Shown here: piece after piece, positions 45,757 to 57,176 of the stretch
Layout of the letters: every line of letters starts with the position of its first letter
Position numbering within the stretch: position 1 is the first letter of the stretch
Source of the DNA: Gambelia wislizenii
Lineage: Eukaryota; Chordata; Lepidosauria; Squamata; Crotaphytidae
Length of the DNA stretch: 64,000 bases
Assembly: GCA_030847615.1 (NCBI GenBank)
Contig: JAUMIR010000004.1
Location: 226,032,501-226,096,500, forward strand
Reading direction: 5' to 3'
Program-made: the position numbers and the translations under genes
Notes under the pieces: generated by a model
Seen by the model: only the letters and a program-made list of their open reading frames with translations
Database searches by the model: none
Told to the model about the DNA's origin: nothing

Positions 45757-47631
45757 ATGAAATCCAACCAAGAGAGAAGCAATGAAAGCCTGCCACCTAA
45801 GAAGCGAGAGATCCCTGCCACCAGCCTGCCTTCTGAGGTGAAGCCATTAGTTCTGGCCAGTGAAAACCACCGTGCAGATAACTTAACATGGCTCTCAAGT
45901 ACAACCAGCAGTCAGAGCAGCATGAGTGGGCGGAACAGGTGCGGAGGGACCTCGGTGGAGGCTGGATCACAGCAAGGAATAGGTTTACACAAATCACTAT
46001 CTACAGGAATGGATTATTCCCCACCTAGTGCTCCTAGGTCTGTTCCAGCCACTGCAACACTTTCCACAGTGTACCCATCTGCACTCTCACAGGCAGGAAC
46101 ACCTGTTTCCCCAGTGCAGTATACACACCTGCAGCACACTTTCCAGTTTGTTGGGCCCCAGTATAGTGGACCATATGCCGGATTCATCCCTTCCCCATTA
46201 ATTTCCCCGACAGCTAGTTCTGTAACCAGCACAGCAGCCTCTGCCACTGCTGTTGCAACCACTCCATCCCAGCGTTCCCAGCTGGAGGCATATTCCACTT
46301 TGCTGGCCAACCTAAGCCAGCAAGGGCACAAGGTTGAGCCACATCTAGTCAGGACACCTGGATTGATCACAGCAGGGTCTCCTCCACCTACCCAGCAAAA
46401 CCAATACGTCCACATTTCCAGCTCCCAGAGTGCTGTCAGAAATGTTTCTCCTCCAGCCATCCCAGTCCATCTGCATCCCCACCAGACCGTGATTCCTCAT
46501 GCATTTACTCTTGGTCCCTCCTCCCAGGTGGTAGTGCAATACACAGATTCTGGTGGCCATTTTGTCACCAGGGAGTCCACCAAGAAGTCTGAGAGCAGCA
46601 GGCTGCAGGCTATGCAAGCAAAAGAAATACTTAATGGGGAAATAGAAAAGGGTAGGCGGTATGGCCTCTCGCCATCCTCAGAAGTGAACCTTGTCAAATC
46701 AGGCAATAAACCATCTCCTCATCATTATGAGGCCAGGCATGTGGTTGTCCACTCGGGTCCTGCTGATTATATTACACGGGATTCCTCCAGTGTCCGGTCC
46801 TCTGTTATGGTCGTCCCTAACAGCAACACAACTACTGCAGACATGGAGGTCCAGCAGGCCGCCAACAGAGAAACGCCTCCTTCTGTCCTCAATGAAAAGG
46901 GAAGCTTGCATTTAGGAAAAACAGCCCACCGTTCCTATGCTTTATCTCCACAACAGACTATGGGTCATGAAGGGGTGAAAGCAGTTGCCACTTTGTCCCC
47001 TCACACAGTCATTCAGCCCACCCACAGCACCTCAGAGCACCTCCCAGTTGGGTTGCCTGCTGCGGCCTTCTATACTGGGACTCAGCCACCAGTCATTGGC
47101 TACCTGAGCAGTCAACAGCAAGCCTTTGGTTATCCTGGAAGTCTACCACAGCACCTAGTGATTCCTGGCACCCAGCCCCTCTTAATACCAGTAGGCAATG
47201 CAGATATTGACTCATCAGGGGTACCACCTGCTATGGCCACTTCATCTCCACAGCTGGCAGCAGTGCCTCATACCTTTGTCACAACCACCATTCCAAAAAG
47301 TGAGAATTTCAATGCTGAGTCACTCGCAAGCCAGCCAGCTTACCAGGCAGCAGTGGTGCAAGCCCAGATCCACCTTCCCTTGGTCCAGCCAGTACCTTCT
47401 TCAGCAACAGCTCCTCCAACACTGCCTCCTTACTTCATGAAAGGGTCTATCATTCAATTGGCCAATGGAGAGCTGAAGAAAGTAGAAGATTTAAAAACAG
47501 AAGACTTTATACAGAGTGCAGAAATTAGCAGTGACCTGAAAATAGACTCCAGCACCGTGGAAAGGATTGATGATAGCCATAACCCAGGCATTGCCATGAT
47601 ACAGTTTGCAGTTGGAGAGCACCGGGCACAG
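45757..47631 (+). CDS. ATXN1: Ataxin-1, N-terminal 625 residues (partial, continues in a downstream exon)
   Basis: Ataxin-1 is a nuclear protein that binds RNA and transcriptional repressors; in mammals it works with Capicua through its AXH domain. The product begins MKSNQERSNE and stays recognisable as ataxin-1 throughout: residues 13-21 (PPKKREIPA), a PPSAPRSVP segment, a QRSQLEAYSTLLANL segment at 172-186, LHPHQTVIPH, and the AXH start near residue 557 (PPYFMKGSIIQLANGELKKV). Codon 625 is CAG, directly before GT, so the intron is phase 0; the open frame runs 15 codons into the intron and those are not protein. About 65 AXH residues lie here; the rest of AXH, the nuclear localisation signal and the 14-3-3 site belong to the missing exon. 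The position of the human polyglutamine tract (after residue 194) has no glutamines. A 17-residue segment at 399-415 appears extra relative to the human protein as I remember it. The start codon has A at -3. Confidence 0.97.
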
Positions 47632-47637
47632 GTAATC
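47632..47637 (+). promoter_or_regulatory. Splice donor after ATXN1 codon 625
   Basis: CAG|GTAATC fits the donor consensus, and the protein match to ataxin-1 ends exactly at this point (HRAQ, followed in other species by VSVEVL, which is not encoded here). Confidence 0.92.
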
Positions 47638-48210
47638 AATATGAGGACATGGGTTGTGACTGGGGAAGAGTGTTACTAACCAAGTTAGGCATATTATCCT
47701 TGGGTACAGTTTTAGTTTTTGTGGGGGCACAGAATGGCTAAAAGGTGAGTTGATGACTGTTGGGGTCAAGGGATTGACGCAAAGTTGGACCAATGACAGA
47801 AGTTTATTTAGGTGAAATTGTTATGTTATGGTTTAGAAATGTAAATTGTGTGTGACTTAAACCATAACTTTACTGCAGCCTTCCCTAGCTTGGTGTCCTT
47901 TGGATGCTTTGGACTGCAACTCTCATAAGCCCTAGCCAGCCTGGGATTCTGGGATTTGTATTTGTAATAAGACTACATGCAAAAGTAACAAAAGGATATA
48001 ATACTTTTATTTGAATCCACTAAAACTTTACACAACACTGAGTAAACTTTTCTGTTCCCCAGACCACTCCTTTAGTCTGGATGTGAAGGAAAACAAACAA
48101 ACAAAAAAGGTAGAGAAAGCAGACTGTGATTTCAAAAGCCTTTAGTGAAAACAATTCTGGGAGAATGCTCAAAGATTTGTCTTTAGAAAATTTAGTTCAT
48201 CCTGTTAAAA
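47638..48210. other. Start of downstream intron, with a short fold-back fragment
   Basis: 'ctttggactgcaactctcataagccctagccagcctgggattctggg' at 47908-47954 resembles one arm of the squamate fold-back MITEs. No gene. Confidence 0.4.
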
Positions 48211-48708
48211 CAGGAGTGGGCAACTGTGGGAGGCTAGGGGGCTGCAGGAGCCCTCCCAGAAGACCTTGGAGGGCTGCACCGCCTCCAACACACCTACCTC
48301 TGCAAAAATTAAAAATAGAAAAAGGGGCTTTTGCCGACAAATGCCCCCCAGGGGACATGGGGGCATTTCCACCATGATTTTGCACCTTCCTGGGCCATTT
48401 TAACAATACAAAATGAGCAGAATTCACTTCCTGTTTACCTCTTGTTTTCTTAAAAAACTCTTCTCCAGGGCCTGTATTAGTCCTGGAGAGTCAAAATGTG
48501 GAGGAAATTCCCCTCATGCTCCCAAAGGGCATTTGGGGGCAAAGTATTTTTGAAAACTTTCACAAAATGTTTTTACCCCTGGGGGTCCAAGGAGCCTTCA
48601 AAGATGGCAGAAATGCTCCCCAAATACCACAGAGGACATTTGGGAGCAAAAAAGTGACCCCCTAGGGGCCACAAATATGGCCATGGGCCACACATTGCCC
48701 CCCCCCCA
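48211..48708 (+). mobile_element. hAT-like non-autonomous element
   Basis: Left end CAGGAGTGGGCAACTGTGG; right end 'ggccacacattgccccccccc' is an inverted match. The interior repeats 'gggacatttgggagcaaaa'-style phrases, also seen in reverse at 58255-58345. No clear target duplication. Confidence 0.55.
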
Positions 48709-48835
48709 TAAGAAAGGTACAGTCATCAGTGATGATTAGTTCTGTTTGCTTTTTAATTACATTAATTAAATAATCAACATGGCCACTTGTAATTCTTGTT
48801 AGGATTGTTTCCGGTCAAAAATGGTTTTGAGAGCT

Positions 48836-49022
48836 ACTATGGTATAAGTGGTTTGAGCATTGGACTCTGACTGTGGAGACCAGCCTGGGAAACCCACTGG
48901 GTGACCTTAGGCAAGTCACACTCTCTCAGCCTCAGAGCAAGACACACACCCTCTGAACCTCATGATAGGTTCGCCCTAGGATCACTATAAGTCGGTAACA
49001 ACTTGAAGGCGCACAACAAAAA
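48836..49022 (+). repeat. Sauria-type SINE with internal deletion
   Basis: Head 'tatggtataagtggtttgagcattggactctgactgtggagaccag', then directly 'cctgggaaacccactgggtgacctta'; the B box is deleted. The tail 'cactataagtcggtaacaacttgaaggcgcacaacaa' is the Bov-B-like end. Confidence 0.85.
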
Positions 49023-49611
49023 TAAAGAAAGTTTCAGTTCAAAGTCAGTCATAAGTACCAAGGAAGAGGAAGGCCACAAATTTCTGTGTCTTTATATGCA
49101 GAAACCTTCTTGTGCATCGATTAGATTTTTGCTTTTACTTAGTTTCATAATGAAAATGTTGGTAGGTAGCACAGCTTACATTACCTCCTGTAGTCTGTCA
49201 TCTGTTGCTTCTGCTTTAGCATATCATTCCTCGATTTTTAAAGAAAGTGGTACAAATTATTTACAATTTGTTCAGACAAACAAATTCCTCATTCAAATCA
49301 TTCTTCCTGCTGCTCCTGCACTATATTACCATTTCTTCTTCTCTTTCTAAAGGTTGGTTTTATTCCTGTGCATCATGAACACGGTTCTGCTACATTCATT
49401 TCAAAGGCACTAAAACTGAACACCTTAATGACCTTTTAAGCTAGTTATTTTGTGATCACTTCTAAAAGCTCCTTTCACCCTCTTTCCAGGACATCACATC
49501 AAATTCATCAAGGTGTTACCTTGGTGAAATTCCACAATTTGGCCCTAATTAAAGGAGTGAGGGTGAAAGCAAGAACTGGAATATTAAAATCTGTAAGCCT
49601 GAAATGTATCA
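49023..49611. other. Unassigned intronic sequence
   Basis: The 115-codon frame at 49003-49350 starts in the SINE tail and has no recognisable domain. Confidence 0.4.
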
Positions 49612-49808
49612 GCATTGCACAGCTATAGCACTTTGATAGCACTTTAACTGCCGTGGAATTGTCCTACAGAATCCTAGGATTTGTGTTTTGGGGAGGCCCT
49701 TGGAATTCCCCGCTGGAGAGCTGTACTCCACTGCCCTCCTCTACTGCACGAGAACTCTGTGACAGTGAATTCTAAGTATTTCCCTAAGCTACAAATTCCA
49801 TGGCTCAA
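49612..49808. mobile_element. Fold-back MITE, same family as 6945-7115
   Basis: 'gcactttaactgccgtggaattgtcctacagaatcctaggatttgtgttttggggaggc' on the left and 'ctaagctacaaattccatggctcaatag' on the right are diverged inverted arms. Confidence 0.55.
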
Positions 49809-49981
49809 TAGAATGAACAGGGGTGTCAAAGTGACTATTAAGGAGAATCATTCCAAAGCTTGAACATGCCCATACTTCAGCACTTAATTTTATAATGGTT
49901 TCTATTATACGTGAACAAAGAATTAACTTTTTAATGATCTTTCTGTGACTGATGCATTCAGTGTGTGACTGTAAACACTTA

Positions 49982-50577
49982 TGGGTTGTCTAAACAGTGA
50001 AAATAATCCTTGTAGAATTTGAGGAGAGCATGTGTTGTCTTAATCACAACAACCCGCAGCGATTCTCCATATTCAGAAGGTTGGGGGAACTGCCATGTAC
50101 TGCGCGCTGGGAGACTTCACTGTTTTCTGCGAAGTTCTTTAAATACTGTGTGGGGAATGCTCATTCCCCCTTGTTGGGACAAGCAATTTGACATGAATCA
50201 CTTTCCCATAGGAGATGAAGCATAAAGCTGATTGGATGGATGAGTGGGCAGGGCTTGTTAACAGGGCAAGCATCCAGCGCTACTATGTTCGATTTTTGCC
50301 TTAGCGAATGAGCGCTAAGATGAGAAAACAGGGTGTTCTTTTTTTTTTTTTTCAACAGACAAAATATCGCTAAAGTGCACAATGGAAAATAGTTTGTATC
50401 TTAAAGTTCTGTGGCGGCAAATTAAAAATGAGAGTAAATCACTCATGGCCGCGATCTTGACTAGTAGGCATGCAAAGCTTTTGGAGGCCAAAACACCATT
50501 AAGACAAATTGCAGCTGCTGTGATTTGCCATTACTGCAGAGCAATCTGATTCCACCCCTCCTTATATAGACAAGCCC
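49982..50577 (+). mobile_element. PIF/Harbinger-like MITE (596 bp), TTA target duplication
   Basis: TGGGTTGTCTAAACAGTG ... CTTATATAGACAAGCCC, with TTA at 49979-49981 and 50578-50580. The interior shares 'gctgattggatggatgag', 'gccttagcgaatgagcgc' and 'gtaaatcactcatggccgc' with the copies at 51855 and 62031. Confidence 0.8.
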
Positions 50578-50893
50578 TTAGTTTTGCAGTATCTATTCAT
50601 TTGTGGCTAAGCTTTCTGTGAGCCACCAATGAAATACATCTAATGTCTTTTTTCACATTTGCTTTATAAATTCATATAGAGCATGCTCTGAGATAAATTT
50701 AGCAGCCATGTATTGCTGATTGTTTCCCCATCTCATTTTTTTAATTTGTGAACATCAACCATTGATTTCTCCATTGATGTCTGTGGATCGCTCTCCTCCT
50801 GTGTATGGAAACATTTTAACATAGCTTGTAGTGTGAACCAGGGAATGACCTAGTCATAAAATGAATGGTTCAACCTACTCCTTTTGTCTCTAT
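50578..50893. other. Unassigned intronic sequence
   Basis: Nothing recognised. Confidence 0.4.
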
Positions 50894-51476
50894 GGACTTT
50901 ATCAGACGGGCCCCTGTAAACGGTTTTTTGCCAGCATAGAAAAAAAAAACATTCCTATGCCGGCAAAAGAATGCCCTCCACTGCACTTTCCTTCTCTCCC
51001 CGGTAACGGCTTCCCTGGCAATGAAGAGGAAGTGAATGGAGCTCCGTTCACTTCCTCTTCTGAAATCTCACGGATTCTCTCGAGAGTTCATCGCATGGGA
51101 AGTTCAAAAATAAAACATTTTAAGTTATACTAAGCAACTAAACACACTTAAAAACTTCCAAGTAACCTGGGGAGGGGGGTCATTAGAAGTTTGTCACTTA
51201 CTGGATGTCACGATCTCACCTGGAAGTGCTGTGCCCTGGCCGGCCATTTACTCTGCAGCAATGAGATTTAAAGGCCAGAGGTTTGACACACCGGCAATGC
51301 CAGCAAAAAGCCGGCACTGCCGATCTATTGATGGTTTAAGCCGTCAATTGAAAATGGCGCCCTATTACTGGCTAATGACAGACTGGCCACAGGAGAACAA
51401 TGTTGCCTGATAATGACGACCTGTAATGTCGTTATCATGTATTTTGGTGCCTTTTTTCCTCGTCTGATAAAAGTCC
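50894..51476. mobile_element. MITE with GGACTTTTATCAGACG termini (583 bp)
   Basis: Left GGACTTTATCAGACGGG and right (inverted) GGACTTTTATCAGACGAGG; TAT flanks on both sides (50891-50893, 51477-51479). Inner sequence is GC-rich for this intron and contains smaller palindromes such as GCCAGCATAG...CTATGCCGGC. No transposase. The superfamily is not clear to me. Confidence 0.65.
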
Positions 51477-51854
51477 TATGTCTTTCTTTCTCCCTTCTCC
51501 TTGTTTAGCCATTTGATTTTCAGTGCTTTTCATTTTCCCCCCCTTACATGCACTCCATTCTATTATCCCTCCCACCCCATGTCTTTGGTTTATCATTACA
51601 CTGTTTAGGTGATTTCCCCATTTATCTATCTATCTGTCTGTCTATCTATTTGTGTACCCCTGCAAACTTCAGGGATATCCCTAATCTCCCAGTCTCTCTC
51701 TCTCAATCTCGCTCGCTCACTCACTCTTGCTCTTGTGTATGAGTGATGCAGTTTTAGCTATACAGTTTCAGCTCATACTTGCAGATACATAGAGAAATGA
51801 ACTGGTGTTAGAAGAACATTTTTTTTACCTTGGAACCAGTATAATGTTAATCTA
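51477..51854. other. Unassigned sequence with (ATCT)n/(GTCT)n microsatellite
   Basis: 51621-51650 is an ATCT/GTCT run; 51690-51725 is a CTCT/GCTC-rich stretch. Confidence 0.6.
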
Positions 51855-52439
51855 GGGGCCCGTCTAAACTGTGAAAATACCCCTCATGGAATTTGCTGGG
51901 AATCCTACCTGTCTAAACAGGATCCAGCACCAATCCACACTATTCAGAAGGAAGGGTGCCCAAAATGGCAAAAACAACAGGGTAAAATCCTTCACAGATT
52001 TCCCTGTACTTTTTCACAAACCGCGAGGTGGGTGCACATTTTTGCTCGTTTGGACTATTGAACAATAAAAAACATTGAAGAGAAGCACAAAACTGATTGG
52101 CTGGGTGAGAGCGGGGACTTGGCTTGCTAGGAGGGCAAGCTCCCGCTGCTGCCATGTTGGACTTTCGCCTTAGTGATCGCTCGCTGAGGCAATAAAAAGG
52201 ATCAATAATTTTTGTTTTGCTTTCTTATAAAATTGGAGAATCGCTCTATTGCACCAGCGCACCTTGGGATGGCTTAAAAATAAAACAGTGGCAGTGAAGA
52301 ACTAACACAAGTAAATCACTCGCAGCCTCTTATGGGGGCTCCTGAGGCCAGAAAAACCATTTAGATGTGTCGCTGCTGCTCCAAAATGCCAACACTATGA
52401 GGTATTTTAGATTTTTTTTCCCCTTGTGTAGATGGGCCC
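51855..52439 (+). mobile_element. PIF/Harbinger-like MITE (585 bp)
   Basis: GGGGCCCGTCTAAACTGTG ... CCCTTGTGTAGATGGGCCC. The interior shares 'ctgattggctgggtgag', 'gccttagtgatcgctcgctgaggc' and 'gtaaatcactcgcagcc' with 49982 and 62031. Flanks CTA and TCG do not preserve a target duplication. Confidence 0.75.
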
Positions 52440-53764
52440 TCGGACACCCTTGCAGACATCAGTGGACTGTAGCACCCTGACCAGCATAGCCAATGTGCTG
52501 TGAGTTGCCAAAGGATTCTCACCCTGATCTAGCGTATAGTCTCAGAAACAGAAAATAGTTTAAAACATTTTCACTTGATCATTCAGATTAGCAGTTAGTG
52601 TTGCTTACCTTTTTTTACCTAAACACTTTGGACTCTCTCGGGGTCAAACCAGATATGATGTTAAGCACATTTTAAAAGCCTGTTTTGCATTGCCCCCCCC
52701 TTTTTTTTTTAACCTGAAGAAAAAGAAGCTGATTGGGATTCCAGACTTAACAATACAGCAGCACTCAAGATGATGCTTAGCTCTTACATTCCTGAACTCT
52801 TTTCTCACTGAAATCTTTCCTGCTGCTATTTGTCCCTAAAGGGGAAGGCTAATTCCTTTCCCACTGGGCCACAACTCCTGGTGTGGATCAGGACCCCACA
52901 CCAGTGCTTTTTCTCAAAAATACCAGTGTATATGTAGTCTAATTATACCTTTGGGCTCTCCATTGTTCTGGTTAAACAAGGTATTCTTTGAATTCCAGTG
53001 ATATCTAGGCATTGATGAAATAATTCTGTTTCCCAGTGGTTACTTGAAGAGGTGGAGATGTAGATTTTAAGATTGCATGTCCTTGTACAGTCCTCACCGT
53101 CCTCTTTCCACCCATTCTCTAAATCAGAACACTGAGCTATGTGGCAGTTTCTTTCACTCCATCACTGCAGCTTCAAAGCAGCCACTGTCAGGGGCAAATC
53201 AAAAGGAGCAATAATCACACAGTTAGAAGAATCAGTCAGGATTGGGATTTTGAAGGGATAGTTGGTTTTAAATGATGGTCCCAGACCATAGTGGAGGAAG
53301 ATTAGCTGTGCTATTTGCATTAGAGAGTAAGCTTTTATTGACATCAGTGTGTGAATATCATCATGTTTTGGGAGGACCAAAACAAAACTAATCTGAAGTA
53401 GCTAGACTTCTACCACCTCCTTCTTTGTCCAAAGCTTTGTATGTCCTGACAAAACACATTTCCCTGGGCTTCACCTTAGTAGTTCATATAAACTACAGTA
53501 TTCCTTTTCCTTTTTACAAGACAAAGGGTGTCCCTGCAGGAGTGGCCGAGGAGGCCATGTTCCTGGGTGAGGTATCTGACTCTTTCAGAGTCTTTAGATA
53601 ACAAGTTCCCCACAGCCTTCCCAATAACCATTCCCTAGTCTGATCTGGAACATATGGGTAGCCTAGTCTGTCTTTGTTCATTGGCAAAACATCTCCTTTC
53701 TCAAAAATAATCCTAGGAAATGAAGGGGTAGCTTTTGTGGCTCCTATCTATTTGGCTTTTAGAG
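52440..53764. other. Unassigned intronic sequence
   Basis: Poly-C/poly-T run at 52692-52712. No gene or repeat ends. Confidence 0.4.
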
Positions 53765-53890
53765 CAGGGGTGGGCATATTGCAGTCTTCTAGGTATTGTT
53801 TGACTGCAACCCCCAGTTCACCATTGACTAGGCTGGCCAAGGCTGCTAGGAATGCAACAACATCTGGAGGGCTGCTACTTGCCCACCCTG
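53765..53890 (+). mobile_element. hAT-type MITE (126 bp)
   Basis: CAGGGGTGGGCATATTGCAG ... (inverted) CAGGGTGGGCAAGTAGCAG. Flanking octamers TTTTAGAG and GTCTAGAG agree at six of eight positions, in keeping with an 8-bp hAT duplication. Confidence 0.75.
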
Positions 53891-56460
53891 GTCTAGAGGG
53901 CTGAATTAATTTGAGATATTAGGACCAAGCAATGTATTTAAAAAAAAAAAAAACTTCTGCAAGCCAGGTGAGGTCTGATAGCACTTCCTTGGAGGTTGGA
54001 GTCAGGTTAGTATGATAGCAGTAATATTAAGAAGTAGTGGTGATCATGGTGGTGGCGACAGAAGTAATGGTAATAGTAATGGAAGAATGAAAAGATAACT
54101 AAAGGAATCCTCACATTAGATTTCTTACAACATTAGGAAGTCTAGATTTCCATCATTTACCACTTTAAGGTATGTATGAGCTATTGAATGAAAGGGAAGG
54201 ATAAATGTTTTAGGCAAGAGAAAGCCAAAGCCAGCAAGCTGTGGTTAGCACACAGCAGGATCCCAAATCACAGTTTGACTTTAGTTTATGCCAACTTTTT
54301 ATCCTCTCCCCTTGTGCACCGAAAAATTGTGGACAGTACAAGTCTGAGGCTTATGCCTGCTCATAATAAATAGTAACTGTCATTACATCTAAATGCAGTC
54401 ACTGTATATACATCACTGTATCAACTTGTTCTTATGGTTACAGTTTGGATTGACAGATGACTTGATTGTATTTTAAAGGGGGATCAAAAAAGGGCTTTTC
54501 CATCAGAGACATCAAAACATGTCAGCAAAGTGAAACGTGGGGTAGAGGAGGATATTAAAAATAGAAAGCAGGCTTATAGGCCATAGTGCTCAAGTGCCTT
54601 TTGTTCGTTAATAGTCAACCTTATTTCTACAGGTCTTATAATCTGTAAATTAAAAGCTATGGCAATCTCTTTAATTTGTTCCTATAGTAACTTGCTTTTT
54701 TTAAAAAAAGGTCATACGTAATCCCACTGTATCAATGAATAACTGAGTTTGAATTGTATGACCCATCCAAGGTCACTCATGTTCATAATTCTTGGGGAGA
54801 TGATATAACAGGTTTTGGCTTATTTGAGTGCAACAGACTGCAGTAGTCATGTAGCTAAGAAATGAGCTTGAACTGAGAACAAATGTTTTTGAAATAGCCT
54901 CATTTCTACCCCACATGGGTAGATATCAAGCACTTGGCACACTGTACTCAGTCGCACACTTTATTCAGTTGGAGCACTTAACAGATCGCCTTAGTAAAAT
55001 CATTTGCCACACTTTACTCAGATCACCTTAGTAAAATACTCCTGTGTTGATGGTGTTGAAACTATGTTGTTCATGTATTTAAGTTATGGAGGATCTACAC
55101 AATTTACCATGTGAAAAGTTTACCACAGGAAATTGACTGCGAGAGAAATGGCTCCAGGAATAAAAAACACACAGTGTTGGGGGAATATGCCAGCGAAAAG
55201 CTGTCACAATAAAATTCAGGTGCTGGAGGATGAGCTAAGTTTAGGAAATATACTGAGGTCAGGATTGATTCTAGTTGGCCAACCAAATTGGCTGTTTGGG
55301 AAAAACAAAAACAGGTATTTGAGGGAAGAGGAATGCTGCCAAATGGAAGCATAAGGCCTAGCAGGTCTAGGGGATGAGTTGATGTAGAGGGATAGAATAA
55401 TGGAACGAAGCATCTGCGAACGAGAAGAGGAAGCTTTATAGGGGAAGAGGGAATAAGTAACTTATCATGCAAGGATAAGGATCTTTTTGAGAGTATCTCT
55501 GGTCAGAAAGGAGAGAAGAAGGTTGCTGAGAGGCTGAAAAATACAAGGTCCCCTAATGCTGAAGAGTCTAACATGGATTTTCTTATCCTGGGTTATGACT
55601 TTTTTCTCCCACAAGATGAATTCTTCTGCCTTTAAGAATTGTGGAACTAGCCTTTGTTGTTAGTGGAGAGGCAGTGAGGTGAAAATCTGTTCCTGGTCAT
55701 AAAGGTGTTGAAAGCACCTGAGTCCTGCCAGGAGAAAGGAACTCTTTGCACTGAATTAGATGGAATTTGTCTGGAAAACATCATGAAAAGTTTGGTGTTC
55801 ATCTACAGAGAGATGGGGAACAAAATTCAATCCTACTTGTGAAGCCTGGCAACATGGCTCACTTTAGGACCCTAGTGTCTCTAAATGCTGCTGAGCTAAA
55901 ATCATAACACAGTCCCCTCTGTGCCAACAGCAGACTATGGCAGAAGCAAATGTCTCTATGAGTTGTGTGTTTTCTCTTGCTGGGGGATACCATCAGCTGT
56001 AACTAAAAGTGGCACAGCTTCCCTTTCAGAGGCGGAGAGTGCCATCGTCTGGTAGAAAAGATGATGACCTCTCCCCATTAAAGTGTCACCTTATGCAGCA
56101 GCCTATCAAAATCTAGCTGACATCATCACACTTAAAATACTCCACCAGCTGTGTTTCTCACAAGGGACACTTCCAGAATTCAGAGCGAGTCACGTAGAGA
56201 TACGATTAGAATGTGAGTTTAATTTAGGTTTCCTGTAGATTCCAGGACTTGGATCCCTTCCCAGATCAGTCATGTCCCTCTGTAGTAGCAGCTATTCTCC
56301 TAGTGAGGATTTCTATTGTTGTCTTTTTCAATTTTGTTGGCTGGATGGCTTTTCTGCTTTTTTAAAAAAAATCTCTTGTGTTTGAAATGTCTATTAAGTA
56401 TGTGGATACACACAACCTGCTCTGTTCAAAATAGACAGAATTTCTGAAACATAATGACTG
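53891..56460. other. Unassigned intronic sequence
   Basis: About 2.6 kb without recognised elements. 54740-54800 may be a MIR-like remnant ('acccatccaaggtcactcatg'). The 122-codon minus frame at 55104-55472 has no known domain and overlaps plus-strand frames of equal quality. Confidence 0.4.
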
Positions 56461-57176
56461 GGGGCTTGTCTACATGGGCCAAATAAAACGATCTCACCTC
56501 ATTTTCACAGTGAGCCATCCAGAGGACGTATCGGTTGAATCTGATTTTTTTCAGTGCCTCAGGACTTTAACCTAGACCACAAAGAGTTGGGATTAACTCC
56601 ATATTTGAGCAGAAAATCTGGATATTTGCATGTGTGTGTGGAATGCACTCCATAGCAATGTCGGTGTGGGGAGGGGGGGGGGATTTCAATAGGTGGGCCT
56701 ACGAGGTCGTGAGCAGGCTCCCTGGGCCAGACAATCAGCTGACTTTTTCTGCCAGGAAATGCCTCTTTTCCTGTCCCAATTTCATTTTTTAGTAGTTCCT
56801 TTATTGCCTTTTTTTTTTCATACGCGTCTCTTGTTTGGCGCAGCCCATACCAGCATGCACATATCGTTGGCAGCATGTACCTCCACTTAATAGGATATCT
56901 GAAGGCCCTCTGAGCTGTGGGAAAAGAGGCAGAGGCAATGCTGACATACATAGATTCGCAAGCATGCAGGGAGCCGGGAAATGGAGTGGCCACAGCCTTG
57001 TGGCTGCGCATACTGCGATTCATTGGACCAGGGTGAGTTTGGAAGGGAGAACTGTGTGGACAGTGCTCCTGAAGTCACCTCAGTGTGTGTGGTGATTGTG
57101 TGGACAAGCCCATGGTCACGGTGAACCAGGGTAACCTAAAGGTAAGCTGGGTTTTCCTGTCAGTGTAGATGAGCCC
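56461..57176. mobile_element. MITE with GGGGCTTGTCTACA termini (716 bp)
   Basis: GGGGCTTGTCTACATGGG on the left and (inverted) GGGCTCATCTACACTGAC on the right. The termini resemble the 1328-1870 element and the TTA-flanked family, while the interior is different and GC-rich. No convincing target duplication. A 154-codon minus frame inside is a by-product. Confidence 0.6.

Larger units (their letters stand above)
45601..47631 (+). other. ATXN1: ATXN1 large internal coding exon (5' UTR part plus CDS)
   Basis: The exon is bounded by a long polypyrimidine tract ending in AG at 45599-45600 and by a GT donor at 45632-45633. The first 156 bases are 5' UTR and the remaining 1875 are coding. A second AG at 45611-45612 could act as an alternative acceptor and shorten the exon by 12 bases. 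In mammals the ATXN1 protein is encoded by one large exon followed by a final exon holding the rest of the AXH domain and the C-terminus; the layout here matches. The final exon was not found in the 16.4 kb that follow, so that intron runs past the window. Confidence 0.9.

Noticed and set aside
46014..46706. Minus-strand frames inside the ATXN1 exon (148, 90 and 69 codons)
   Set aside because: They are shadows of the ATXN1 coding frame.
47632..47679. Last 15 codons of the ATXN1 open frame
   Set aside because: They lie beyond a good GT donor and do not match ataxin-1, which continues with different residues in other species.
56559..57023. 154-codon minus frame
   Set aside because: It lies within a MITE, overlaps plus-strand frames and shows no domain.
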